A DNA stretch of 64,000 nucleotides from Ectobius pallidus (taxonomy: Eukaryota; Arthropoda; Insecta; Blattodea; Ectobiidae). Shown here one piece after another: positions 11,313 through 22,337 of this stretch. Both the position numbers and the translations under genes were made by a program. The stretch covers positions 220,418,484 through 220,482,483 of the forward strand of contig CAXKWD010000001.1 of the NCBI GenBank assembly GCA_964059195.1, in the 5' to 3' direction. Under the pieces are notes generated by a model, which worked only from the letters and a program-made list of their open reading frames with translations, ran no database searches and was not told the origin of the DNA. The stretch's first letter is position 1, and each line of letters opens with the position of its first letter.

Positions 11313-11318
11313 AATAAA
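11313..11318 (+). terminator. Possible substitute poly(A) signal, copy 2
   Basis: At the conserved site (about 11157-11165) the usual ATGAATAAAGTC reads ATGAAAACAGTC, so the canonical hexamer is lost. The next AATAAA is here, about 200 bp after the stop codon, in sequence outside the conserved 3' unit. Confidence 0.5.
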
Positions 11319-11319
11319 A

Positions 11320-12060
11320 GTTAAAATTTTACAGGTGACAGGTATCAGTAAATTGTTTTACAGGTTTAAATTTTGACAATTGTGTTTTTCATAAAAGCTC
11401 ACAACTTTACATAAATGCCATGACAATTTTGTTTATTGTATGAGAATTTTACATATTGTTCTTTCTCAAAACTTTTGAGTTTACAGGCAAAACTCTGGCA
11501 AATATGTCAAATTTTACGATACCTACCATTTATAAAACATTAATTTTTGTTGAGATATTTACAAGTTTACAAAGAAATGTAGAATTGTCATTACAGAAGT
11601 GACAGACAATCTCTCATATAGGCCAAGTAGATGTAAATGTAGATGTAGATATCTCGTTCTGTAGATCCCTTGTTGAATGTGACTCAAGGATACAGAACAC
11701 GTCATAAGTAGGTTAGGCCTATGTAAATGTGTGGCATAACTTGGCAAACTGTTTTTTGTGATTTAAACTTTCTTGTTAATAAACTTGCTGAATTGTCTTG
11801 TTAAAAATGAGCATTAGTATTAATATTAATATCACTTCTTAGCTGCTTGTTTCACTGGTGTGTCTCGTCCTGTGTGTTCGTGTTGAATTGGAGGTGGCCC
11901 CCGCATTGGGATGATCACTTCTCCGGGAGGCCCTCCATGTCTAGGATTTCAGACGCCCGGATTTCGTCTTTGTTCGGTTTCCAGCCAGGCATTGTAGATG
12001 TCCTGCGTTTTAATGCTACTGAACATATTAATATTAATTTTCATGTAAGTTAAAATATGT
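11320..12060. other. AT-rich spacer without gene
   Basis: Only short chance frames are present. It begins where the conserved 3' flank of copy 2 is cut off after CTCTTCCAGG, so it is a non-array insertion or a rearrangement junction. Confidence 0.4.
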
Positions 12061-12164
12061 TTTTGCGTAAGTGACGCTTTACACTTCATCCTAAATAGAT
12101 TTCAAATCTACACATAAACACGTATGACCATAGACTATCATTTGAAAATCTTGGCGGGCACAGC

Positions 12165-12660
12165 AAATAAAGCCGCGATCGGTGTAGTGATTAAGGTCCT
12201 CATATTTACAGTTGGAATTAAAATGAAAATAACCATGTACCTCATCACAGAGATGTTGAAAATGTTCTCCTCTTGCATCCACACAATACTGGCACCATTT
12301 TAGGAAATTTTCTTTCATGCGCATAAGTTCAGCTTCCGAGTTAATTTCTCTTGTGATATTGTCTCTAAGTTCTTCTAAGTTCAGTATGTCACTGTTAATT
12401 ATGGGAAACTTAAAAAATAAAAGTGTATAGGTCAATTTCCCATACATTATAAGTACTTAAAACAAAATATCACAAGAGAAATTAACTCTGTCTCGGAAGC
12501 TGAACTTATGCGCATGAAAGAAAATTTCCTAAAATGGTGCCAGTGTTGTGTGGATGCAAGAGGAGAACATTTTCAAAATCTCTTGTGATGAGGTACGTGG
12601 TTATTTGCATTGCAATTTTAGCTGTAAATGTGAGAACCTGATCATTACACCAATCGCGGC
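12165..12660. mobile_element. Foldback of two transposase 3' ends
   Basis: The minus frame (12447-12091) and the plus strand from about 12465 encode the same peptide region (AELMRMKENFLKWCQ, then VDARGEHFQ) in opposite directions around a centre near 12440. The W-x2-C-x-D-A-x-G-x-H-F string resembles C-termini of Tc1/mariner-type transposases. Outer arms include GATCGGTGTAGTGATTAAGG and its decayed complement. No terminal duplication was identified. Confidence 0.6.
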
Positions 12661-13151
12661 TTTATTAGCGTAGATATTTCACCCGATCGCCAGGAGTTGG
12701 AGTTGTGTCCACCGCAATGCAGAAACCCGCGTAATTGGCCAACTCTTGTGTGGGACTCACTGTATTACTTGTATTAGAGGTTCTGTCAGCTGTTTAGCAG
12801 CGCTCCAAATTGCAAACATGACAAGGTGTTGAACATAATTTTATGGAATACAGTTGTTGGACATGTCCCGTCCGTCACATATAATTAATTTGAATCTTAA
12901 ATTTGTTAATGATCCTACATTAAAACGTACTCTGTGAAATTATTAGGGTTTTAATTTCATGTGTAAGTTACATTTGGTTTTATATGCATACATTACCCAC
13001 AGAAATAATGTCATGTTCTGTACTCTCCAACATTTAAGGCTCAATCTTTATATGTGTGGTTGGTATCTACACCATATTACAACATTCAAGATTTCCTAAA
13101 TAACAAGATCAGTCTTTCTAATGTTACTGGTAATTTGTGAGGAGAAACTTG

Positions 13152-14293
13152 TATATGGGTCATTCTTCAAACAGGCTACGGGAAAATTTGGAGTGTGTAA
13201 AATCCAAATTTTTTACTTTGTTTTTAAAATCTCAAAAAAATTACTAAAATACTTCAGGAGTTACTTGATTATAATAAGACACCAGCAGAGTTTAAATGTT
13301 TATATTTTTATGTGGTTTCATAGTTTTCTCAGTGTGCTTCAGTTGATTTTGCACCAAATTTGTGTGCATACTCCGAAATCAATGTAATTTTAACTAGACT
13401 GTTTTTATGGTTTGGGGGGGGGGGAATCGAGCAGAAATTCATTTAATCAGTTTTAAGATTTTAAGTACAGGTCACAGACACCACAAACACAATAGTACCC
13501 TACATTTATCATCTAAGTTATATGACTTGAGAGTCATCCACATACCCCTTTATGAGGCATGTGGATGACGAAAAAGGAGTTTAAGTGGTCTCAGCTAGCC
13601 ATTTCCAAACCTCTGTAGGCTCAACTTCAGTCAGGTACTTTGAATTGGTAGGTTTATCATAGTGCATAACCAAAATTAATTAATATTCACTTTCTGCCTA
13701 CTTTCTAGAAGTCATGTTAATGACGGGGAAAAAAACGCTTTCCTTGAAAATGATGCAAAGTCCTTTGTTAATCCCAAACTGTTTGTAAGCAAGCAAAATT
13801 CAACCTTACAATTCAACCACAAGCTGCCCTGTTGGCTTTCTAACACTGTTGCCAGTTATACAAATTTCTCATTTCTGCAGAAAAAATTCCATTCTTTTCA
13901 GCCATGTGGATGACCAAAAACCCTTGGGACATTCTTTATGTTCATTAGGTGGCGTGACTATTTTATTTCATTTTATTTTTTAGTGGATAATATTCTTCAC
14001 ACGTTCATACACATTGACAGGAAACAAGTTGAAAAGGAAATAACATTTTGTTTTGTGGAAAAATGCATTAGAATATACAAAACCGGGGTATGGGACAGGG
14101 CATGTGGATGACATTTCATTGAATTAAATTTGGTTTTGGAATATCAGAATTTAAAGTTAGTGAAATTTCAGAGTGATAGTTGTAGTATGGAAGTAGTAGA
14201 AGCAAACTTTTTAAATTTTTTTTTATGTTGAATTTGTAGGGAAATATCACTCCGGAACACAAATTTTCCCGTATTTGAAGAATCACCCATATG
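13152..14293. mobile_element. Decayed inverted-repeat DNA transposon
   Basis: Left ATATGGGTCATTCTTCAAAC then ACGGGAAAATTTG; right complement ATATGGGTGATTCTTCAAAT then ACGGGAAAATTTG. The interior has no intact transposase. It carries a repeated GCATGTGGATGAC word, with one hairpin at about 13533-13570 where GTCATCCACAT pairs with ATGTGGATGAC. Confidence 0.55.
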
Positions 14294-14439
14294 TAAATTT
14301 CTAAGTGATGGTATATGGTAAATGTACAATTACCCAACTATCTCTGTTACCTGACTTATAATTTTAAATTTATATGTATTCCTATATTTCTTGACGTTGT
14401 CTATAGCTTTGTAAGCTCAATGGCAATAAAATATTGTTA

Positions 14440-14500
<61 letters not shown>
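14440..14500 (+). repeat. (TTA)n microsatellite
   Basis: About 19 uninterrupted TTA/ATT triplets. The frame across it encodes a Tyr run and is not a gene. Confidence 0.95.
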
Positions 14501-14501
<1 letters not shown>

Positions 14502-14724
14502 ATTTGTTCCGTCCGTTAAGTAATTATTTTTCTGAATTGGAGGGAGAAATGCTGGTGGATTAATAAAATTGCACGTTATTCTTATTTACCAAATAACAAA
14601 ACTTTGTGATGTGAAACACTCACATAACTTCCTCAAACTGTAATACAATTCCAGCATAAAATACTCGGCTGCATTGCGATAGTTCACATTCAGTTACCTA
14701 GCCTCATTCAATGTCGCATAATTG

Positions 14725-15445
14725 GCGAGGCAAAACCTAAAACCCAGATCTGAGTATGAAATTATATGGAAGATAAAAGATAGCTCGAATATATATATAA
14801 ATGTGTAGCGTGAAATAATTGATTAAATAAAGGCAATTTGTTTTTGCATTTTTTGCTCTATTTTGCATTTTTCAGCATTTTCAAGAGATTTCATTTTGGA
14901 AATTTTTAGGTTATTTTCGGCATTTTTGAGTCATGTTTCAGTGGATGTAGAGAGGAGCTTTACCATGTACAAATCGTTACTTTCAGACAACAGACAACAG
15001 ACAATCGTTTTTATTTGAGAATTTCCGCCAAGTGTTCATAATTAATTTTAATTCAGGGTTATTGTAAACACCACAGCAGTTTGTCTTGTAGCAGTAAAGA
15101 TTTTTTTCTTTCTTCTTAAATGACACATATTTGCTAGGGGTAATTTGATGGGCATGCCAGTTCAGAAATATATATTTTTTTTCGCTAAGGGTGTCCAAGT
15201 AGTATAAATTTACTTACTCCTTTAGTAATAAAATAAGTGTGTTTTATATTGTAAATTCATATACTGTATAACACATTGTCACTCGTTAAATTGCTTTTAG
15301 CAATTCATTACTTAAAAAAAATTAATATAAGTAATAATGGAAAATTTATTGCTTTTTTTTTTTTTAATTTTGTGTAATTTTTTCACTATTTTTAGGTCAT
15401 AAATGCATTTTTAATTTTGCATTTTTTCACTATTTTATGGTCATG
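14725..15445. repeat. TTTTGCATTTTT-rich repeat, copy a
   Basis: An AT-rich dispersed element with repeated TTTTGCATTTTT words. It matches 24590-25290 in inverse orientation (shared ACAATCGTTTTTATTTGAGA region). Ends and target duplication could not be fixed. Confidence 0.5.
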
Positions 15446-15671
15446 GAAATTAGTAAAAAGACTCGTAATCATTCGCAATATACTATCAAGTTCTTACCAA
15501 TGTATCTTAACATAAATGTTGCTAATCAAATACTTCTATTCTCTCGTTAAATCTTAATTTATCTAATCATAATTTATATTTCATTGTTTTTTTAATGACC
15601 AAGTATTATTACAGTACGCTTCATTAATTTATCCTGTTTAATTTGTTTTTGATAACTGCATACAGGGTTTA

Positions 15672-15814
15672 CTTATCAAAGCCTCCAAGAATTTAAAAAT
15701 TGTTTTATTGTGAACTATGTGGCTTTGGTTTAGTAAGTCTGTCGCCTTGAACATCACCACAGTTCCCCTGAATTCTCAAGTCTTCAGCGCCTACAGAAGA
15801 AGCAATACTTGATG
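15672..15814 (+). promoter_or_regulatory. Copy 3 promoter region lacking TATA; exon 1
   Basis: CTTATC is present at 15672-15677, but the stretch that holds TATAAAA in paralogs is deleted (GGTTTAG runs directly into TAAGTCTGTCGCC). The initiator-like ATCACCACAGTTC and exon 1 are intact. Exon 1 ends with ATG (15812-15814) before GTGAGAG. Transcription may be reduced or depend on the initiator. Confidence 0.75.
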
Positions 15815-16059
15815 GTGAGAGACAGTTTATCATAGTTTTTTAAAACTCAACAGTTTCCATTTATAAAATAGTTCCATTACGAAAATACAGAACTGTACAT
15901 GAATATATATTTACAATTAGTGTAGAATGTAAGTATTTCTTCATGACCAACTCTATTTTAATCCAGCTTGTTTCTGTACTCCCTATAAACATCTTGCTAT
16001 AGCAAATTCGAGCTTTCAAAATGCTATAAGAGAAATCAAATACGTATTAAGAGACATAA

Positions 16060-16320
16060 CGCGGGTTCGATTCCCGATGAGGTCGTTGAGACTTTTCAAC
16101 TGGCCTAATCCTTCTGGTGGCACTAAGGCCCTGGGGTCGACTCAGCCTCTAACAGAAATGAGTACCAGGAGCAATCCTGGGGGTAAAGGCGGCCGGTTCA
16201 TAAGGCTGACAACCTTACCAACCTTCACGTGCCAAATGTCCTAATTTGGGATCCTCAACCTCCTGGAACCCTCTGGGCCTCCATGGCCTGTATAGGGATC
16301 ACTTTACCTTTTAAGACACA
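16060..16320 (+). mobile_element. SINE with box B-like head
   Basis: It begins within GCGGGTTCGATTCCCG (tRNA T-arm/box B) and continues through CCTCAACCTCCTGGAACC to GGCCTCCATGGCCTGTATAG. Box A is absent, so it is 5'-truncated. A 3' fragment of the same family is at 4068-4202. Confidence 0.65.
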
Positions 16321-16384
16321 TAAGCGTAGACTACCTACCCTGACTCTGCTATTCAGTACTATAACTATGAATAATAAATTATCT

Positions 16385-16440
16385 GACCCGCATAGAGCAT
16401 TGCAATAATAATAATATTAATAATAGTAATAATAACAACT
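16385..16440 (+). repeat. AAT-rich microsatellite after CGCATAGAGCATT
   Basis: An interrupted (AAT)n tract following GACCCGCATAGAGCATTG. The same anchor precedes AAT tracts at 30774 and 37523, so it was present before array duplication. Confidence 0.8.
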
Positions 16441-16882
16441 TTTCTCGAACATTACGAACCATACGTCTACAAGAAAAAATCTGATGTGAAAGTCACATAA
16501 CTTCCTCTGCCCAAATAAAAGTTAGCAGTATTCACATATCCTTGTACAGAATCGCAAGACACAATTTTACGATAATTATCATATAAATACCTCTTCTTTC
16601 AATGATGCGACTAAAAGCGCAGGCTGTACTTAAAAAAAAGAAAAGAAAAAAGAACAGGTGACTGCAGACGTTTATTGAACTTTCCGCCGTAAAATATAAT
16701 TTCTGAAATTTATCGAATATTTCCCTCAGATACTTCTTTACTCTATGCATGGCCAACAAAACATCTTTCTCACTTCACATTCTTATATAGAATAAGAGGC
16801 CGTGAAAGAGCGCGTATTCAGTTGTTCATCACGCAAGACAAACGTTCTACAAACAGTGGGTGAACAGTGGGTGGCTTGTAAC

Positions 16883-17383
16883 CATAGGCGTACCGAGGGG
16901 GGGGTTTTAGGGGTTTGAACCCCCCCATTGATTAAAAAAAGGAAAATTGTATAATTTTTTTAAGTCTGCCCATAAATTACTTAATACAAGTATAAAGCGT
17001 GGGAAGCTTAAAACTCGTTATTTTGCGTCTTAATAATTAAAATTTTCCGGGGGTTACCCCCGGAAGCATAAAACTCGTTATTTTGCGTCTCAATAATTAA
17101 AATTTTCCGGGGGTGACCCCCGGAAGCTTAAAAGTCGTTATTTTGCGTCTTAATTTTTAAAATTTTCCGGGGGAGCCCCGGAAGCTTAAAACTCGTTATT
17201 TTGAGTCTTAATTTTTAAAATTCTCCGGAGGAGGGCCCCCGGAAGCTTAAGACTCTTTATTTTGCATCTTAATTTTTAAAATTTTCCGGGGGAGGACCCC
17301 CGGACCCCCCTCTCCCTGGGGGGTATTCCATACCCCCCAGACGTTATAACCCCCCCCATATGGTCGGCCTGGTTACGCCTATG
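16883..17383. mobile_element. hAT-like MITE, family CATAGGCGTA, with 60-bp tandem units
   Basis: Ends CATAGGCGTACCGAGG and complement of CATAGGCGTAACCAGG; exact duplication CTTGTAAC (16875-16882, 17384-17391). Inside are five units of about 60-63 bp, each with AAAACTCGTTATTTTGCGTC and a GGGGG/CCCCC hairpin. A second copy lies reversed at 51356-51753. Confidence 0.85.
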
Positions 17384-17391
17384 CTTGTAAC

Positions 17392-17816
17392 TACCCTCAG
17401 AGAATTTTTTCCAAAAAAAGTTTCAAATAAAAATTTTAGCTCTCAGTAAAAGGAACACATGTGCAAATTTTAAAGAAAATCGTTAGAGCCGTTTTCGAGA
17501 AAATCACGAAAAACGAAAATTCCTTCATGTAAAGTCCCCTCAAAAACAAGAGAAAATAGTCGCCAATCTTATCCACACATCTTCAGAAGGTACTTGACCC
17601 AAATGCGAAATTTCGTTTTCATACGATTTTCCGTTTTGGAGCTAGAGTGTTCACAGACAGACAGACAGACACACAGACATGTTTCCAAAAATAGTATTTT
17701 TGGATTCAGGGGGCCTTGAAACGTGTATACATGCTAAAAACTCAACTTCGAATTTTGGGGTCGAAAACAATACTTCCTCTACCTATAGTACCTATGGTAC
17801 GGACAGAGGAAGTAAA
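17392..17816 (+). repeat. GACA-tract repeat, copy a (intron 1 of copy 3)
   Basis: Conserved blocks AAAATCGTTAGAGCCGTTTT, then (ACAG)n at 17653-17678, then GTTTCCAAAAATAGTATTTT, then a hairpin in which TACTTCCTCT pairs with AGAGGAAGTA. A longer copy is in intron 1 of copy 4 (about 23640-24345). Confidence 0.65.
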
Positions 17817-18102
17817 AAAATCAATCCCGCTCCCTCCTGCAATTCTGTCCTCACTTCGAAGCTAGTTTACAGGAAATACGTTCCCTTCAGGTAAAAGCTA
17901 GTGGTTCTTTCGTTTCAGGGCTTCATAGTACAAGATTAAGGCAACGATGATCGTTAATTATTCCTACAAGGATCATCCCACGCTATTATGACAAACACAC
18001 ACCATTACACTTCAAGCGTACCAACTCATAACCGTACATGATATAATTCGTACCGCCCCTGTAACATGCACCCAACAATACCGGTGCACGATGCCCATTT
18101 AC

Positions 18103-18904
18103 TACCCGCGCGCGATTTCTTGAGCGCTCGGCTCCCTAGTCCTCATTCGGTAGGTTTCGTTCAACTTCGTAGGTTAGGCTGACAACATTGAAACACGAAG
18201 TACGCTATACACCCTGACATCTAGTGACTTCAATACTAAGCTTTCATTCTGTCTCAGGATTCTTATTTATTTATTGACATTATCTTTTCTGACGCATCGA
18301 GTTATGGGGAAAAATACAATCTTTCGAACTGCTGATTTCACAAACACTTCATTGTACATCCAACACTTTCCTCACCTCTTTAAGAATTCCGTATGTGCTA
18401 ATTTCTGACGATCCCGTGAACTCTGATGTCAATTTCATGGACTGAAAGTTGAGCGAACTTTTCACAATTTGTATTAAATACGTTTAAAATCAGGCCTAAA
18501 GTTTTCTCTACTTTTAGATGCCTTACCTCTCTTACGATTTAAAACACGAAATGGTGAAGCATGTTCTGCTAAGACTCTTCTTTATGCTTAAAATTAGTAA
18601 TCCAGTGTAAAAATATTGAGCCTATATTATGCATAATATTCTTATTCGATGACTTATTTGATAACCAAACCCTATGACGTGTAATTAATTGTTACGCAAT
18701 ACCGTCACCACGTTATATTATTGGACTGCATTAAAATCGTTGTATATTAAAGTCACTACATAAAATACCATACGCACGATTCTGCTGAAACGTTATTTCT
18801 TTGGTTGACAACACTGCAGAAAGACTGGCGGAATAGCTATGTTTTGTTCCCCCCGACCCTCACTTCCCCGTAAATCCAGCGCCCAAGAAGTGGCGTGCGG
18901 ATAG
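18103..18904. mobile_element. Inverted-repeat element with 3-bp duplication TAC
   Basis: It interrupts a block that is continuous in copy 6 (GATGCCC-TTTTACATATAC). Ends TACCCGCGCGCGATTTCTTG and, on the complement, CTATCCGCACGCCACTTCTT; flanking TAC at 18100-18102 and 18905-18907. No coding capacity; superfamily not assigned. Confidence 0.65.
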
Positions 18905-19349
18905 TACATATACAATGAGTAACCTCAAGAAGTGAACGCCAATTCGCGAACACCCGGTATAGCCTACTATTGAAATATTTTTTTCCGGTGTTCTCCTGAG
19001 TAGGCTATTTAGATATAGGATTATAAACCCTGTAAAGTAGGGAAAGGTCTGCGATTCAAGTCCCAGTACCATAAATATAACATTTTCTTTTATGATAGGC
19101 CTACACGACACAATGTCATGTGAATACTAGCCAGAACTCATGCAATGCCGGGTACACCAGCTAGTAGAATATACATGGAACTTTGTTGTAGTCACAAACT
19201 GATCCCAGGGTTGGCCATAATGGAGTTTTGAACAGTCACGTCTCTGGTACTTATTTTGCTTTCCACAAATAACTAACAGCTTTTGAGATTGCGGTTTGGG
19301 TATTTACAATGTTGTGATAATAATACACATTGTATTACTGTTATTGCAG

Positions 19350-19656
19350 ATGAAGTTGGTACTACTGTTCTTCGTTTTGGTCGCCTTCGTGGCTACTGGC
19401 TTCTGTTGGCGTAAGTTTGTAATTTTCTTAACAGTTGGTCACAATCTGCAGATTTCATGGTAACATGTAATAGGACTGTTTTCTTGCAGCTCAGATCTGT
19501 TGGAAACACACTGACTGTTCTCCCGGGTACTACTGCAAGAAGATCTGGCCAATTCCAATTGGTGTGTGCATGGTATATTGGGAGACAAGGAGGTACGGAC
19601 CAGAGGACTTCCAAGAAGGAGATATGGGGGCTTACGTTGGTCCGGTGCCATATTAG
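19350..19656 (+). CDS. Small secreted four-Cys peptide, array copy 3
   Basis: Exon 2 (19350-19410) encodes the signal peptide, with a C-to-F and M-to-V change relative to the usual A-C-M-A-T motif. Intron 2 is 19411-19489; exon 3 (19490-19656) encodes C-x5-C-x5-C-x10-C (S-P-G-Y-Y between the second and third Cys), then an unusually long, partly acidic tail ending G-P-V-P-Y before TAG; 75 residues plus an optional exon-1 Met. The reading frame is intact although the promoter has lost its TATA box, so it may be young or weakly expressed. Confidence 0.85.
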
Positions 19657-19674
19657 TATTGAGAACGCAATATG

Positions 19675-19680
19675 AATAAA
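19675..19680 (+). terminator. Copy 3 poly(A) signal
   Basis: AATAAA 19 bp after the stop, shorter than in copies that retain the full 3' UTR segment. Confidence 0.85.
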
Positions 19681-20009
19681 ATCTCCTCAGAGCAATGACA
19701 ATCCACTTGTTATCATTTCTTCACCACCCTAGTCCATTCCTTCAAGTGGACATCATACTTAGCAAACACTCACCGCTGAATTGATGTTCACTCCCTGGGG
19801 AATTGTGCTCTTCCAGATCCTTCAAGATGTTATGCAGGCTTTGCAATATCCAATCCCCTGTTTTTTTTGTCTAATATAGGCCTACCTTGCAATTATGTTT
19901 GCACACTCGGAACACAATGCTTCCTCTATCTATGTTACGGGTTAAAAAAAGTAAATATCACATGTGATACGATCAGATTACTTTCCCTATCCTAAGCGTA
20001 TCTGTATCT

Positions 20010-20310
20010 GTATCTGGTACCCTATTATCCCCTATGTTGGGGCGAAGGGCCTCCAAGTGGAAGTTTCTGTTACCTATGTGAATTTTGTTATGCTTATTTT
20101 CTGAGAGAGAGCAGAGGGACAGGTGGTAAGCCCATCGCCTCGCAACCCCCCTCTGGAAACTAAGTATTTCTTGGACGTGAAAGGGCCGAGAAATTTTGTC
20201 CAGAGGCTCTAATTTAGGCTTGGAGTTCTTTTACGTGCCGTAAATCTACGACACGGGACCCCCCAGCTTAAAGTCCCTCCCGGAGGACTCCGTGCCCAGG
20301 ATTTTTACTA
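20010..20310 (-). mobile_element. SINE-like repeat downstream of copy 3
   Basis: Contains GGTGGTAAGCCCATCGCCTC and CATTTAGGCTTGG-type sequence shared with the intron-1 SINEs of copies 6-8. Imperfect direct repeats TCCTAAGCGT (near 19993) and TTCTAAGCGT (near 20311) suggest a target duplication, so this is an independent insertion. Confidence 0.55.
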
Positions 20311-20334
20311 TTCTAAGCGTGGACAGTCGGCCGC

Positions 20335-20402
20335 GGTGGTCTAGAGGTAGCGTGCCCGCCTCTAGATCCGCAGGGCGCGGGATCAAACCCGGCCGCGGTA
20401 GA
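20335..20402 (+). repeat. tRNA-like SINE head
   Basis: The segment GGCCGCGGTGGTCTAGAGGT to GATCAAACCCGGCCGCGG has box A-like and box B-like blocks and a partial cloverleaf. The B box is non-standard (GGATCAAACCC). It is judged a SINE head rather than a functional tRNA. Confidence 0.55.
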
Positions 20403-20436
20403 TGGATTTTTCAGGACGTCAAAATATTTTTTTGCA

Positions 20437-20950
20437 TCAGAAACCCACCAACAACCACATGACAAGTAGTATTGACACGCACAACATCAGTCGTAGTAGA
20501 AAATAAGTAATAAAATACTGACTTGCGGGTCTTACGCAGTCCTCCTTCATCAAAGAGTGACAATGGAAAAGGAGCCAACTCAAATTCGAAATATTTCTGT
20601 AACTCTGCATCGACTTTTTCAGTAGGGAGATTCTTCTGAAAATTGTATCACGATTTACAGGTATAAATTCATCATGAACTTTCACCTTGGAACTGGAACC
20701 ACGAATAGGCATTACTTGGTTTTTCCTTTTAAATTTAACATCGGCAAAGTTATTACCAACAATTTTTACAAAGAATCAATTCCAATTTTGTGAGCATTGT
20801 GACAATTTATGCTTTCATCTGCCACAATATCACTTGATATTGACATGAGATGTTCACAACTTGGAAATTGGTCATGGGATGAGAACCAGTTCACTAGTTT
20901 CTGTACATCTGCCTTGTCGCTTGCGATTCTTGAATCCCTAGCATCCACAT
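20437..20950 (-). pseudogene. GCDYT-family nuclease-like protein, N-terminal part, broken
   Basis: Minus frames 20948-20766 and 20712-20437 plus a third frame (about 20625-20520, with Y-F-E-F-E-L-A-P-F-P-L-S-L-F-D-E) form one protein interrupted by frameshifts. D-S-R-I-A-S-D-K-A-D-V-Q-K-L and S-I-N-C-H-N-A are, from memory, typical of an arthropod repeat-associated family whose C-terminal half carries an H-A-F-T-G-C-D box like FEN/XPG nucleases. That half is seen at 52823-54238. Function is inferred by resemblance only. Confidence 0.5.
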
Positions 20951-20999
20951 GCTGGTCAGTTTCTACAAATGTAACCTAGGTCCGAAATAAGTTAGTCCG

Positions 21000-22187
21000 T
21001 GACAAGGTACTATAAAGTTAAAAATATCTGCGCACATAAATGTTAGAGAATTGTAAGATTGTTCGTAATTAATTTAGTTGTTTATATGTTGATGTGCATA
21101 TGTCAATTTATTTTGTGTTTAATACATGTTGGTGTAATGACTGACAAAAACATTGTGAAGGTCTCAATAAATGAAATATATAATGATATATGGTTATATA
21201 TAATCATATATAATTACCTATATATTTATAACAGCACCGGTAATTATATATAGTTATATATAATATATACATGGTTATATATAATATATACACAAATATT
21301 ATAATTGGTCACAAGGTGGACTGGTAACTTGGTACGTTCTGTCTCGGAACGCATGATTAGCAATTTAAGCGAAACTTTAAAAAAGAGTTGTGACCTTAAT
21401 TTTCAACGAAGGTATTAAGTGTGGGTAGTCATTTTATTCAGAATTTCAAGCTCTACAAAATGTGTATGGTCAATGGTTTTGATAGCGTTGATTGTTTTTG
21501 AGATATTGTTTTGTTAGTTTAAAAAACTTGTTTTCCGACTATAAATCACTATGCTACAGCTAAAGCTCACCTAGCAGGAGGGGGAAAACTTAGTATGTTC
21601 ATTCCTGACCTAAACTGAAGGGATTAAAACAATTTCCAGCTTTCCCCCTAATTAATTCCGAATTCAACACCCCAACCACTGGGCTATATGTGTTTTAAGA
21701 AAAACTGACTAACGTAAAAGCGCTATGATGATGGTATATGTACAGAATTTGTAGGAAAGAAATATTCACAACAAATTTATTCTCTAAAATATCTCGACTT
21801 TTCTACTCCACATGAAAATGAAACACAATCCAGAAGAATAACATGTAAGAGACAAACTAAAGCCTTGTAAGAATTCTTAAATAATGTAGATAAAATATTT
21901 TAAGGCTCTCATTGTGTCTTTATTGTTATCTAATCACATTTTATATTACATTACAATACACATAATTAATTTTTTAGTGTAATTTGTTTTTGATAATTCC
22001 GTAAAAGATTGTGACTAATAAAATATTGTTCTTAACAATGCTCCTTTGTTATAAACAATGTGGATAAAAATAATAAGGCTCTCGTATGTCTTTATTATAA
22101 TTTAATCACATTTTATATTCCACTAAAATACACTCCATTAAATTTTTAATTCAATTTGTTTTTGATAATTCCGTAAAAGGTTGTGAC
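21000..22187. other. AT-rich spacer; palindromic AT tract; upstream tandem duplication
   Basis: No gene. 21178-21292 is rich in self-complementary TATATAATCATATATAAT words. Further on, about 100 bp of upstream array sequence (GTCTTTATT to CCGTAAAAGATTGTGACT, from 21917) recurs about 171 bp downstream from 22088, a local duplication just before the copy 4 promoter. Confidence 0.6.
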
Positions 22188-22337
22188 TATCTAAGCCTCC
22201 AATAGTAACAAAATGTTTTATTGATGAACTATGTGGCTCTGATTTCGTATAAAACAGGAGTCTGAAGTCTTGAACCTCACCACAGTTCTCCAGAATTCTT
22301 AAGTCTTCAGCAGCTACAGAAGAAACAAAGCTTGATG
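22188..22337 (+). promoter_or_regulatory. Copy 4 promoter and exon 1
   Basis: TATAAAA at 22248-22254; the upstream GATA-type site is altered (GACTATC instead of CTTATC). Exon 1 ends CTTGATG with ATG at 22335-22337, donor GTGAGAG. Confidence 0.8.

Noticed and set aside
14315..14500. Frames ending in long Tyr or Asn runs (also 30714-30929, 37437-37619, 33143-33418)
   Set aside because: Translations of TTA/AAT microsatellites.
16883..17383. CRISPR-like array of regular repeats
   Set aside because: Units are tandem without unique spacers, in a TIR-bounded hAT-type element of a eukaryote.
20335..20402. Possible tRNA gene
   Set aside because: Non-standard box B and no proper acceptor stem; it matches the head of the SINE family in introns of copies 6-8.
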